From positions 1 through 64,000 of the IMG/VR virus record IMGVR_UViG_3300020469_000033: a DNA stretch of 64,000 nt, one strand, 5' to 3'. Under the pieces are notes generated by a model, which did not search any database, was not told the DNA's origin, and saw nothing but the letters and a program-made list of their open reading frames with translations. Source of the DNA: a virus. The position numbers and the translations under genes were made by a program. The stretch's first letter is position 1; every line of letters starts with the position of its first letter. Below, in pieces: positions 1 to 9,700 of the stretch.

Positions 1-191
1 ATTATTTTCTTTAGTTTTTTATTGTTTTATAAATTTTTATATATTTATTCTTACAATAACCCACGTCTATGTGGGTTCCGTTGGTTAATGAATACTAACT
101 TTTAATGTTTAGTTACCGAACAACCAATTTACACTATTCTATATTGAGGTTCCTCAAATAACTTCAGCAAATTTTAAAAGTAACAAGTAAA
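1..191 (+). promoter_or_regulatory. Leader upstream of prohead core gene
   Basis: No gene is visible here. TATATTTA at 40-47 matches the promoter-like element found before other genes in this window, and a TTG lies at 22-24, 15 nt upstream, slightly short of the usual Bacteroidota spacing. A hairpin with stem AACCCAC/GTGGGTT spans 59-77 in part (perfect stem about 58-77). It is not followed by a T run, so it is not a classical terminator; it may act in the leader of the transcript. The leader before the ATG at 192 is A-rich without a clear Shine-Dalgarno sequence. Confidence 0.35.
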
Positions 192-1382
192 ATGGCAAAT
201 TCAAAATTGTTAAAAGAAGCAATTGCTGATGCTAAAGCTGTAAGAGAAACTGCTATCGCTAACGCTAAGATTGCACTTGAGGAAGCATTTACTCCAAGAT
301 TACAATCTATCCTATCAAAGAAGCTACAAGCTGAAATGGAAGGTGATGATGAAGAAATCGAAGAGGAATTAGATTCAAGTGATATTGGTAGTGGTGATGA
401 AGAAACTCCAGTTGAACCATCAGATGTTGCATCTGACGCACACACAGAACTTGGACCTGAATCTGAAGAAGAAACTGCAGAAGTAGGTGATGAGTTGGAA
501 GAAGGTGAAGGGCATGATGATGACGAAATCGAAGAAGCTAAAGTCTCTGAAGAAGAAGAGGTAGAAGAAACTGTTTCTGAAGAAGAAGAAGTAGAAGAAG
601 GTTCTCACGAAGGTGAAGAAGATTCTATGGACGAAGAAGAAGAAGTAGAAGAAAACTACAAAGAAGAAGAAGAGATGGAAGAAGAAGATGAGTTAGATTT
701 AGAAGCTATCATCAAAGAATTAGAAATGGATATGGAAGATGAAGAAGAAGTTTCCGAATTGGAAATGGATTCTGAAGAAGAAGTATCTGAAGAAGAAGAG
801 GATGAAGTTCACGAAGAAGAATCTGAAGAAGCAGAAATGGAAGAATCCGAAGAAGAGGAAGTTGAAGAAACTATCTCAGAAGAGGAAGAAGAAATGGATG
901 AAGAAGAAGATATCGACTTGGATGAAATCCTTAGAGAAATGGGATACGGAGAAGAAGAAGAAATGGAAGAAGAAGTAGTAGCTGAAGAAGAAGCTAACGA
1001 AGAGGTAGTTAAACTACAAACTGAGTTAGAAGAAGCTTACAATACTGTGAAATCTTTAAAATCTACTATCAACGAAGTAAACCTTCTTAACGCAAAATTA
1101 TTATACGCTAATAGATTGTTCAGAGCTTATAACTTAAACAATGAGCAAAAATCTAAAGTTGTTGAAAACTTAGACAGAACATCATCTGTTAGAGAAGTAA
1201 AATTAGTTTACGCTACGTTGGCAGAATCAATGAATTTTACAGGAACTGAGAAGAGAACTAAGAAAGTTGTAGCTGAAGCTGCTTCTAAACCAGTTGCTTC
1301 AACTGCACCTGCAAAAGAAATTATTTCTGAAAACACAAATACGTTAGCCGAAAGATTTAAACAATTGGCTAATATTAAATAA
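192..1382 (+). CDS. gp22: Prohead core scaffolding protein, gp22-like
   Basis: This 396-residue protein is the likely internal scaffold around which the capsid shell assembles. Residues about 50-275 are an extreme run of Glu and Asp with repeated EEEEVEE-type units and almost no hydrophobic residues. Residues about 290-360 are a helical segment (LNAKLLYANRLFRAYNL, then VREVKLVYATLAE) that matches the C-terminal signature I know from gp22 proteins of marine T4-like phages. It lies 28 nt before the major capsid gene, the usual gp22-gp23 order. In T4 this protein is digested by the gp21 protease during maturation; a gp21 homologue is not in the window. The family assignment is firm, while the exact role of the acidic repeat is inferred. 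Confidence 0.85.
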   Translation: MANSKLLKEAIADAKAVRETAIANAKIALEEAFTPRLQSILSKKLQAEMEGDDEEIEEELDSSDIGSGDEETPVEPSDVASDAHTELGPESEEETAEVGDELEEGEGHDDDEIEEAKVSEEEEVEETVSEEEEVEEGSHEGEEDSMDEEEEVEENYKEEEEMEEEDELDLEAIIKELEMDMEDEEEVSELEMDSEEEVSEEEEDEVHEEESEEAEMEESEEEEVEETISEEEEEMDEEEDIDLDEILREMGYGEEEEMEEEVVAEEEANEEVVKLQTELEEAYNTVKSLKSTINEVNLLNAKLLYANRLFRAYNLNNEQKSKVVENLDRTSSVREVKLVYATLAESMNFTGTEKRTKKVVAEAASKPVASTAPAKEIISENTNTLAERFKQLANIK

Positions 1383-1410
1383 TTAACTAACATTAAAAAG
1401 GAAAAATAAA

Positions 1411-3012
1411 ATGGCAAATTTTGATTTATCTAAACTAATGGAAGGAAAGAACCCACAAGCTGTAATGTTGAATGAAACAAGACAACTAAAAGGTAAATGG
1501 GAACAAACTGGACTTCTAGAAGGTTTAAATGAAAAAGAGCAAGGCGCAATGTCTGTTCTTTTAGAAAACCAAGCAAAACAATTGCTTGATGAGGCATCTC
1601 AGACTGGGACAGCCGCAAATAGTGAAGAGTGGAGTGGTGTAGCCCTTCCTCTTGTTAGAAGAATCTTTGGTGAGATTGCTTCTAAAGAATTCGTTAGTGT
1701 ACAACCAATGAACTTACCTTCAGGACTTGTATTCTATCTAGATTTCAAATATGGTTCGGAAAATGGTGGAAAACTAAAGCACGAATCTTTATTTGGTAAC
1801 TCAGGTTCATTAGGTTCAGGTAGAACTGGTGAAGCTGCTGGTGGTTTATATGGTAATGGTGCATTTGGATATTCTATCAATGAAGATTCTGTAAGTGTAG
1901 CAACTGGTGCTCAAACTTGGGCTTCTGCTTCACATGCTGATATAGGATTTGATGGTGCATTATCTGCTTCTGTTGAAGTTGGTGATATCCAAAAATTAAC
2001 TATTGCTAAATCTGATATCTCAGCTACTGCTGATGTAGATGCAATTGCATCTTTCGCTGTAAGTGGTACTGATATTAATGGTGCAAACTACTCTCAATTC
2101 AACAAAGTTGATGGTGATAACCTTATATTCTTCGTTGGAACATCTGCTGCTGTAGATGCAAACGCTGTAACTGTTAAGTTTTCTCATATCCCTGCTGATT
2201 ATAACAGAGGTGACTTTGAGCAATCTTCATTTACATCTCCTGGTCCAGCAACTGGTGATGACCTTCAGATTCCTGAAGTAGACCTAGAGTTGAAGTCTGA
2301 AGCAATTGTTGCTAAGACTAGAAAACTAAAGGCTGTGTGGACTCCTGAGTTGGCGCAAGACCTTAACGCTTACCACTCAATCGATGCTGAAGCTGAATTA
2401 ACTTCTATGTTATCTGATTACATCTCATTAGAGATTGATTTAGAAATCTTAGATATGTTAAAATCTAACGCTTTAACTGTTGAATACTGGTCAGCTACAA
2501 TAGGTGAAGAGTACAATGGTTCATCTTGGTCAGCTGGTAGTTCTGCTGTTGCTTACCAAAAGAACACTTGGTTCCAAACTTTAGGTACTAAATTAAACAA
2601 AGTATCTAATAAGATTCACCAATTGACTTTAAGAGGTGGAGCTAACTTCGTAGTTGCTTCTCCTGATGTATGTACTATCTTAGAATCAATCCCTGGATTT
2701 AGTGTATCAGCTGATAAAGATGCAATGTCTTTCGCTGCTGGTGTAACTTCAGTAGGTGCGATTGCTAACAGATACACAGTTTACAAAAACCCTTACATGA
2801 CTTCAAATGAAATCTTGTTAGGATTTAGAGGAAGCAACTTCCTAGAAACTGGTGCTGTATATGCTCCGTATGTACCGTTAATCATGACTCCATTAGTGTA
2901 TGACCCTCAAAACTTCACTCCAAGAAGAGGAGTAATGACGAGATACGCTAAGAAGATGGTTAGACCTGAGTACTATGGTAAGATTTTTGTTAAAGATTTA
3001 CAATCTATCTAA
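1411..3012 (+). CDS. gp23: Major capsid protein, gp23-like
   Basis: The 533-residue product forms the capsid shell. The N-terminal segment reads LVRRIFGEIASKEFVSVQPM followed by LPSGLVFYLDFKYG at about residues 87-115, a hallmark of T4-type gp23. The length is close to T4 gp23 (521). Residues 59-61 are Leu-Asp-Glu followed by Ala62, which fits the LxE-Ala cleavage rule of the T4 prohead protease and sits almost where T4 gp23 is cut (after residue 65), so residues 1-61 are a likely propeptide. A Ser/Ala/Gly-rich segment at about 160-270 may be a surface insertion. The start follows an A-rich leader with AAAAAGGAAAAATAAA. A strong terminator follows the gene. Confidence 0.95.
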   Translation: MANFDLSKLMEGKNPQAVMLNETRQLKGKWEQTGLLEGLNEKEQGAMSVLLENQAKQLLDEASQTGTAANSEEWSGVALPLVRRIFGEIASKEFVSVQPMNLPSGLVFYLDFKYGSENGGKLKHESLFGNSGSLGSGRTGEAAGGLYGNGAFGYSINEDSVSVATGAQTWASASHADIGFDGALSASVEVGDIQKLTIAKSDISATADVDAIASFAVSGTDINGANYSQFNKVDGDNLIFFVGTSAAVDANAVTVKFSHIPADYNRGDFEQSSFTSPGPATGDDLQIPEVDLELKSEAIVAKTRKLKAVWTPELAQDLNAYHSIDAEAELTSMLSDYISLEIDLEILDMLKSNALTVEYWSATIGEEYNGSSWSAGSSAVAYQKNTWFQTLGTKLNKVSNKIHQLTLRGGANFVVASPDVCTILESIPGFSVSADKDAMSFAAGVTSVGAIANRYTVYKNPYMTSNEILLGFRGSNFLETGAVYAPYVPLIMTPLVYDPQNFTPRRGVMTRYAKKMVRPEYYGKIFVKDLQSI

Positions 3013-3041
3013 GATAGAGTTTAACTTTATATAAAATGAAT

Positions 3042-3073
3042 AAAGAGGGGTTCGAAAGTTCCCCTCTTTTTTT
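3042..3073 (+). terminator. Rho-independent terminator after capsid gene
   Basis: The stem AAAGAGGGG/CCCCTCTTT (3042-3050 with 3061-3069) encloses a 10-nt loop and runs into a T tract. It separates the head genes from the neck operon. Confidence 0.9.
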
Positions 3074-3098
3074 ATGTCCTCACTAAAAATACTATTCT

Positions 3099-3119
3099 TA
3101 TATTTCTTTATATTTATAG
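3099..3119 (+). promoter_or_regulatory. Putative promoter element before neck genes
   Basis: Two overlapping candidates, TATATTTC (3099-3106) and TATATTTATAG (3109-3119), lie 28-41 nt before the ATG at 3147. The second is the recurring motif of this genome. No TTG is seen at the expected upstream distance. Position after a terminator and before an operon supports a promoter role. Confidence 0.5.
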
Positions 3120-3146
3120 ATACGATACTAAAGAGAGGAATAATTT

Positions 3147-4295
3147 ATGGCAGTAGAATACATATACCCTGGTTCATCATCATTCTCAGTAGGGGATACT
3201 CCATTTGGAACTTTTGATTCGGATGCAATATTCGCAGTAGATGCCCCAAAAGTAGCTAATTGGTGTGCAAAACGATTAGGATACCCCGTCCAAAATGTAG
3301 AATTGGTTGATGAAAGTTTATTTGCTTGTTTTGAAGAAGCTACTTCAGAGTATGCTTCGCAAGTAAATCAGTTTAACATTAGAAATAACTTAGATACATT
3401 AAAAGGAAACCCAACGGGTTCAAATTACAGTGGACAATTAGTTCAAGGTTCAAATTTACCTGATTTAGTAGCCATTTCAGATGCATATGGTACACTTTCT
3501 GGTGTTGGTGGTAATACCGATATTCAAAAAGGTTCAATTGATTTAGTAGCTGGACAACAAAACTATGATTTAGATACTTTATGGGCAAACGTAAGTGAGA
3601 GTTCTAATAGAATTGATGTAGTAAAAGTATTTCACGAAGCAACTCCAGCAATTAATAGATTCTTTGACCCTTACTCGGTAAGTGGACAAGGAACTCTTAA
3701 CTTAGTTGATGAATTTGGATTTGGTTCGTTCTCACCAGCAGCACAATTTGTATTGATGCCACTTTATGAAGATTTATTAAGAATTCAAGCTATTGAATTT
3801 AATGACCAGTTCAGAAAATCAGCACACTCATTTAATATCGTAAATAATAAATTACAAATTTTCCCAATCCCAACAACTACTGGTAGATTATGGTTTGAAT
3901 ACTTTGTTAGAAATGAATTTATTCAAAACTCAACAAACGTAACTTCGGATGTGGTTTCTGACTACTCAAATGTTGGCTATGATTTTATTCCATATAGTAA
4001 AATAAATGATGTTGGTAAACAATGGATTAGAAAATATTCACTTGCTCTAGCTAAAGAACTATTAGGAGCAATCAGAGAAAAATATAGTTCAGTACCTATT
4101 CCTGGTTCCGAAATATCGTTGGATGGAGCAGCATTAAGAGCTGAGGCTCAAACTGAAAAAGATGCTTTGATTGAACAACTCAGAGAAAACTTAGAAGAGT
4201 TAAGTAGAAAAAATCAGTTTGAAATTAGAAATAACGAATCTAATTATCAGCAAGAAATGTTACGAAAAGTTCCACTAACGATATACACCGGATAA
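3147..4295 (+). CDS. Neck / head-completion protein, gp13-like
   Basis: This 382-residue protein is probably the head-tail connector component that docks on the portal, as gp13 does in T4. The N-terminal third (WCAKRLGYP at about 32-40, then SLFACFEEATSEYASQVNQF at about 57-76) resembles connector-type helical domains in marine T4-like phages. The C-terminal part, residues about 310-380, is a charged helix probably forming a coiled coil. It opens an operon of tightly spaced genes directly after the capsid terminator; the start has GAGAGGAA nine nt upstream. I rest the assignment on position and overall pattern, not on a decisive motif; another neck or virion protein is possible. Confidence 0.55.
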   Translation: MAVEYIYPGSSSFSVGDTPFGTFDSDAIFAVDAPKVANWCAKRLGYPVQNVELVDESLFACFEEATSEYASQVNQFNIRNNLDTLKGNPTGSNYSGQLVQGSNLPDLVAISDAYGTLSGVGGNTDIQKGSIDLVAGQQNYDLDTLWANVSESSNRIDVVKVFHEATPAINRFFDPYSVSGQGTLNLVDEFGFGSFSPAAQFVLMPLYEDLLRIQAIEFNDQFRKSAHSFNIVNNKLQIFPIPTTTGRLWFEYFVRNEFIQNSTNVTSDVVSDYSNVGYDFIPYSKINDVGKQWIRKYSLALAKELLGAIREKYSSVPIPGSEISLDGAALRAEAQTEKDALIEQLRENLEELSRKNQFEIRNNESNYQQEMLRKVPLTIYTG

Positions 4296-4296
4296 A

Positions 4297-4752
4297 ATGC
4301 CAAGATTCGCATTAGATAGAGATATAAGATTCTTTGAATCTATTTCAAAGGAATTAGTAGATGCTGTGATTGAAACAACAGTAGTTCTATTCAAGCTCTC
4401 TATTGAAGATATATCAACAAACCTTTATGGTGAATCCCTAAACAAATCTTATTATCAAGGTACTGAATGTACTGCTGTAATTGAAAGAGATGATTCTTCG
4501 GTTTCATATGAAGGATTTGGTGCTGATAGTGGACAAAACGTAGAATTTAGATTTAATAGAGTTACTCTAAAAGGAAAAGGATTCTATCCAGAGATTGGTG
4601 ATATTATTAAACACAATGATGCATATTTTGAAATCGATAATGTGAGAGAGGACCAATTAATTGGTGGACAAAGTGGAGAGAAATTCTCAATCATTGCATC
4701 AACATTTATGACAAGAAGAAGTTCTATTCAAACTGAAATGAGAGTTATATAA
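4297..4752 (+). CDS. Neck protein, gp14-like
   Basis: The product has 151 residues and is mostly beta by pattern. A segment reading GDIIKHNDAYFEIDNVREDQ at about residues 106-125 resembles the part of marine gp14-type neck proteins that ends in a GD-I-x-F/H..YFEI pattern. T4 gp14 is longer (256), so this would be a short form. It starts 1 nt after the preceding stop codon and its own stop shares one base with the next ATG (TAATG), which suggests translational coupling of neck components made in fixed ratio. A generic head-closure protein is the main alternative. Confidence 0.45.
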   Translation: MPRFALDRDIRFFESISKELVDAVIETTVVLFKLSIEDISTNLYGESLNKSYYQGTECTAVIERDDSSVSYEGFGADSGQNVEFRFNRVTLKGKGFYPEIGDIIKHNDAYFEIDNVREDQLIGGQSGEKFSIIASTFMTRRSSIQTEMRVI

Positions 4753-5882
4753 TGAATAAGAAAGAAACAAATAGAGCATTACAAAGAGGTATAGATAAGG
4801 AGTACACTAAAGGTGTTAAACTTTTAGATGTAGATACTACTATTGCTGAATATATGGTGGATACTGTGATACCTGATGTTGAAGAACATGGTAATCAAGT
4901 TAAAGTTCCTTTATTATATGGTAATGCTGAACGATGGAATAATGCTAGAGCAAAAGGATATCTGAGAGACCAAAGAGGTAAGATTCAGATTCCATTAGTA
5001 ATGTTCAAAAGAAACTCTATCGAAAGAGATACAAACTTAGCACAATTTAAAGATGTAAATACATTACCAGCTTATAGAAAATATTCTAAAAAGAATAGAT
5101 ACGAAAGATTTTCATTACAACCAGATGCTCAAAAAGCATTTGAACAATATGAAGTTTCAGTACCTGATTATGTAACTGTAACTTATGAGGTAATGATTTG
5201 GACATCATTTACCGAACATATGAATACCATAGTCGAAGCATTTCAATATGCAACTGATAGGTATTGGGGAAGTGAAAAGGGATTCAAATTTAGAACTCGT
5301 ATTGATTCATTTGATAACCAACAAGAAGTAGGAGAAGGTTCAGAAAGAATCATTAGAACTTCCTTTACAATGGTAGTTAATGCATACCTACTTCCAGAAA
5401 CATATGATGAGAAACCAACTGTTAAAAAATCATTCACTCCTAAAAAAGTTGTATGGGGTATAGAAACTGACTTAACAGGTATGAGATTCTCAAATCCTAA
5501 TATTTATAATGAGTATCAGAACGTTATAGATTTTGTAGCAATTAGGGGTTCTAAAGATGCAAATATTAATAAGAGTTTATATCCTGATGAAACAGCAGAT
5601 GGTGTAACAAATAAGTTTTCTTATTTCTATTTAGAAAATTCTGAATTACCTATTTTACCACAAGAACTAAGAGGTACATTTGATACTAAAGGTTGGTTTA
5701 GAATCTATATTAATGGAGTGTTTATAACACCAAATGCATACACTTATACATTTGATGGTAGTATAAACAGAATATTATTTAAATTGGATAATACTCAAGC
5801 TTTTGAAAGTGGTGGTGAAATTACATACATTTTGGATTCTCAAGATGAAGTTTCTGTAACTGGTAAATTTATTGAATTATGA
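4752..5882 (+). CDS. Tail sheath stabilizer / tail completion protein, gp15-like
   Basis: This 376-residue protein likely caps the head-proximal end of the tail. The central region, about residues 135-215, reads VPDYVTVTYEVMIWTSFTEH and then INTIVEAF-like and FRTRIDSF segments. This is the beta-alpha-beta pattern (strand, then a helix ending in a query-like IVEQ/IVEA, then strands) that characterises gp15 proteins. T4 gp15 is 272 residues; the extra C-terminal 150 residues here look like a separate beta domain with GWFRIYINGVFITPNAYTYT at about 316-335. It overlaps the upstream stop by one base and the next gene by an ATGA overlap. The assignment is moderately supported by the pattern and the neighbours. 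Confidence 0.5.
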   Translation: MNKKETNRALQRGIDKEYTKGVKLLDVDTTIAEYMVDTVIPDVEEHGNQVKVPLLYGNAERWNNARAKGYLRDQRGKIQIPLVMFKRNSIERDTNLAQFKDVNTLPAYRKYSKKNRYERFSLQPDAQKAFEQYEVSVPDYVTVTYEVMIWTSFTEHMNTIVEAFQYATDRYWGSEKGFKFRTRIDSFDNQQEVGEGSERIIRTSFTMVVNAYLLPETYDEKPTVKKSFTPKKVVWGIETDLTGMRFSNPNIYNEYQNVIDFVAIRGSKDANINKSLYPDETADGVTNKFSYFYLENSELPILPQELRGTFDTKGWFRIYINGVFITPNAYTYTFDGSINRILFKLDNTQAFESGGEITYILDSQDEVSVTGKFIEL

Positions 5883-6283
5883 ACATATTTACTTTAAAAA
5901 ATATTCTAAAAGAGGTAAACGCACCTAATACATTTTCAGGTGTTCCTTCTGATAAAAATGGTGGAGATAGATATGAATTTTATCATCCACTTTATTGGAT
6001 TTTTAAAGTTGAAAATATGAGAATAAAAACTTTAGATTCAAGATTAAAAGATAAAAGAAAACCGCATGCAAGATTTGATGTTTTTATGTATTTATTAACA
6101 GATGACTCTCAAGGTGAATTATTCGTTAGAAGTCAAGATTATGTTTACGAACAAGTTGGAAATGATTTCTATGTAAAAATGAAAAAAGAAAACTTTCCAT
6201 TAGAAGATAGAAATGGAGACCCTTGGTCTTTCTCTACTGATGATAGGATATTTATAAAAGGTGATATTGAAAGAGTTAACTAA
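5879..6283 (+). CDS. Unknown virion-region protein, 134 aa
   Basis: I do not recognise this protein. It has 134 residues, no signal peptide or membrane segment, and a basic central stretch (RLKDKRKPHARFDVFMYLL, about residues 56-74). The C-terminal half is rich in aromatic and charged residues. It starts inside the end of the gp15-like gene with an ATGA overlap and its stop overlaps the next ATG by one base, so it belongs to the neck and tail-completion transcription unit. Position suggests a small structural or assembly factor linking the neck genes to the fibre genes. Confidence 0.8.
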   Translation: MNIFTLKNILKEVNAPNTFSGVPSDKNGGDRYEFYHPLYWIFKVENMRIKTLDSRLKDKRKPHARFDVFMYLLTDDSQGELFVRSQDYVYEQVGNDFYVKMKKENFPLEDRNGDPWSFSTDDRIFIKGDIERVN

Positions 6284-6768
6284 TGAGTAGAAAGGTTCCA
6301 AACATATACACAGGTAATACAGTAAAAAAGAGAGATAGACAATCTTTCAAAAATTTTGTATTGGAAGTAATAGAAGATACGTTTATCAATGAGTTTACTC
6401 CAACCTCATCATCTTTGGATTCTGCTACTCAAAAATTATTTACTTTATTTTTAGGTTCTAAAGATGGTAACAATGATGGTGATTTATTGGATAGAGTAGA
6501 TATAGAAGGATATAGATTTGTATATGAAGATTTACAAGTAGATAACGCATTTGATTATTTAGATGTATTTCTTTATGGAGTAAAGCAAGATAGAACTAAA
6601 TATAATGTAAAGTTATATGATGGTGAGGGAACTGAATTATTATCAGGTCAATACGCTAGTGGTTCAAAAGAAATTAGAATGATATTTAATGAAGATATCA
6701 CAAGAGTACCGTTGGAAGTACCAACAAACGCATTTACAATTAAGGGTAAAATAGTAGAAATAGAATAA
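6283..6768 (+). CDS. Unknown virion-region protein, 161 aa
   Basis: The 161-residue product is not recognisable by motif. An N-terminal helix (residues about 18-40) is followed by beta-rich sequence with VDIEGYRFVYEDLQVDNAFD at about 75-94 and a final strand pair near TNAFTIKGKIVEIE. The pattern resembles a compact beta-sandwich. Its start shares one base with the upstream stop, and the 5931-residue fibre gene begins 4 nt after its end. That fixed coupling makes a role in attaching or assembling the giant protein on the tail plausible, but this is inference. Confidence 0.8.
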   Translation: MSRKVPNIYTGNTVKKRDRQSFKNFVLEVIEDTFINEFTPTSSSLDSATQKLFTLFLGSKDGNNDGDLLDRVDIEGYRFVYEDLQVDNAFDYLDVFLYGVKQDRTKYNVKLYDGEGTELLSGQYASGSKEIRMIFNEDITRVPLEVPTNAFTIKGKIVEIE

Positions 6769-6772
6769 AGGA

Positions 6773-9700
6773 ATGGCAAGATTAATATCCAGAAAACAGG
6801 TAGAAGAGATACAGGATTTTATTAGGGATACCTCCTTTGCGCAAGGTGTATCTATATCTGGCTCTTTACTTGTATCTCAAAGTTTTACTTTAGGTTCAGA
6901 CCCTTCTGAAAAATCTACTATAACTGGTTCAGTTGAATTAAGTGGTTCACTTACTATTGATGGACCTCTTAATGTAGTTGGTGACCAAGCATTAGAATTA
7001 ACATCATCCGTTTCATTAGAATCGTTAGATTCAAGATTATTTGGTGGAATCAAACCTGAAGATTTCGGAGCAATGGATGCTACTATTTATGTATCTTCAA
7101 CTTCTGGTGATGATACAAATGATGGTAGAACACCACAATTTCCATTAAGAACTGTAAAAAGAGCTGCTGAATTAGCAACTGCGGGAGATGATGGTAGATT
7201 TGGGTTACCAACTGGTTCTTTATTTACTGGTTTTGCAATTGAAGTATCTGCTGGAACTTACTTAGAAGAAAACCCAATTGAACTTCCAAAGAATACAACT
7301 GTATGGGGAGCTGGTTTAAGGGTAACTAAGATTGTAGCTAAAAACGAAAACGAAGATTTATTTTGGGTAAATAGTGGATGTTACCTTTCAGAGATGACAT
7401 TTGCTGGATTGAGAGTATTTCCATCAGTAGATAACTCTCGAAGTGGTTTCGCAATTGCATTCGCACCAAACTCATTTATTACAACATCTCCTTATGTTCA
7501 GAACTGTTCGATGATTTCGAATCAGGAGAACTCATTCTTAGAAGCATATGAGGATATTCCTGCTGGTGGTGGTGGATTGAATGTAGATGGAAATATAATC
7601 CATCCTGATTCACCTCTTGCTTCAATGGTATTGGATGCATATACACAAATCGCACCTAATGGTGTGGGTTGTCAAGTTGTAGGTAGAGGATTTATTCAGT
7701 TGGTATCCTTCTTTACAAACTTCTCAGCATATTCTGTAAAGGTATTAGATGGTGGACAAGCAGTACTTCTAAACTCAAACACATCGTTTGGTGATTTTGG
7801 TATGTATGCTAGTGGGTCTAGGTTTATTACTGGTAGTGGTGGTAACTTAGAAGCATTTAATAGAGTAAGAGATGGTTATACAATTATTATTGATACAATT
7901 GAGGATGGGTTAACTGCAATACCTGAATTTGTACCAAATACAAATGATGGTATCAAAGTAACTGATGAATTACAACAATTTAGTAGTAATAATTCATCTG
8001 ATAAAGTTGCAGAACAGGCAAAATCAGAATATAGATTAGTTTCAAACATTGTATCAAGTGGTATAAGTAATATTCCATCTTTATTAGCTAAATCAGCAAC
8101 AAGAGGATATAACACTGGTTCGGTTTGGAATGTATCATTTGGAAATCAAATAACAGGTTCAACATCAGCAACCTCTACTGAATTAGCAATAATCGAAGAT
8201 AGATTTGATAAAGTAAAAGAAACGTTAGAAATTGGAGCTAGAGCAACTGCTAGTTATACTTTAGTAGATAATATAGATGGTTTAGTAAAAGTTGGAAATG
8301 AAACTCCTTATATAACTTCAGATGCAACAACTCAAACTGAAGTTGATATAATTAATAGAAATTATAATTCTGTTTTACGAATAGTAGAGTTTGGACTGGA
8401 TGATACTGATAATCCATTACCACCAATTACATCATCAAATGCTGGTAATATAAAAATAACTGAAACACCTCAATTTATTACTGATATTTCTTCAAGTGCA
8501 GAAGTAAGAAATAAGATTAGTTCTTCATTTGCAACTGTTTATAGAATTTTAGAATTAGGTTCAGATTATGCACCTAGTATTATTCAAAGTTCTTCATTTG
8601 AAAATCCATCAATTGATTATCAAAATGGATACAATGCATTATTAGGTAATTTATCATTTATTCAAGAAGAAACAATAGCATATCTTTCTTCATCTTGGAG
8701 TACATTTGATTATAATGAAACAACTTGTAAAAGAGATTTAGGGTATATTGTAAGTGGTGCAGCTCACGACTTATTATATGGTGGTAATGAAGAATCCGTT
8801 TTAAATGGAAATTTCTATTACCTATATCCATCAGAAGCAACATCATCACAAAAACAACAAACATTAGATGCTATTAGATATGCTGGTGGAATAGCAGAAA
8901 GGGTGATTGGTGATGTAACCTATGTAGAGCCATCTGTAAATGTTATAAACGGATATGATTTATTAACAAATAATAAATTATTTATACAAAATCAGGTAAT
9001 TTCTTATGTATCATCTTCTTGGAGAAACTTTGATTATGATGAAGATAAATGTAAAAGAGATGTTGGACATATTATAGATGCAGTTTCAACTGATTTAAGA
9101 TATGGTGGTAATGAACGAAGTAGAATAGCTGGTGAGTTCTATTACCTATACCCATCAACTGCTACAACAACACAACTATTACCAACATTAGATGGTATAG
9201 AGTGGGCAAGAGATTTATCTAAAAAATTAGTTGTTAAAGATACATTCGTAACGGCATCAGCAATCATACAATCAACATACGATTTAATTGTTGAAAATAG
9301 AAGTTTAATTCAAGAAGAAACTGTAAACTTTATTGATACTCAGTTTCCTAACTTAGTTTACCTAAGAGATAAATGTAAAAGAGATACTGGATTTATTGTA
9401 GATGCAGTTGCAACTGATTTATATTATGGTGGTAATCAAAAATCAGTTAGAGCTGGATTATACTATGGTGAAATTCCTTCGAAAGTAAATGGAGACCAAC
9501 TAAATGAAACTGTTGATGGTATTTCTTACGCTAAATCATTTATTGATAAAGTAATTGTAAATGAAATAGTAGAAGCTCCAGCGGTAATTGATAACACATA
9601 TTCAAGAGTTAAAGTTGGTAATATTCTACCATTCTCATCATCTTTGGTATCTGGTAGTGAAACTGAAAAAGTAAAAGTTAGTTCTTCATTTGGATTAGTT

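Noticed and set aside
58-77. Hairpin AACCCAC/GTGGGTT as a terminator
   Set aside because: No T tract follows on either strand, so it does not qualify as Rho-independent.
3109-3118. T4-type late promoters (TATAAATA) on the minus strand at each TATTTATA motif
   Set aside because: They would all point away from the genes, and there is no minus-strand gene to serve.
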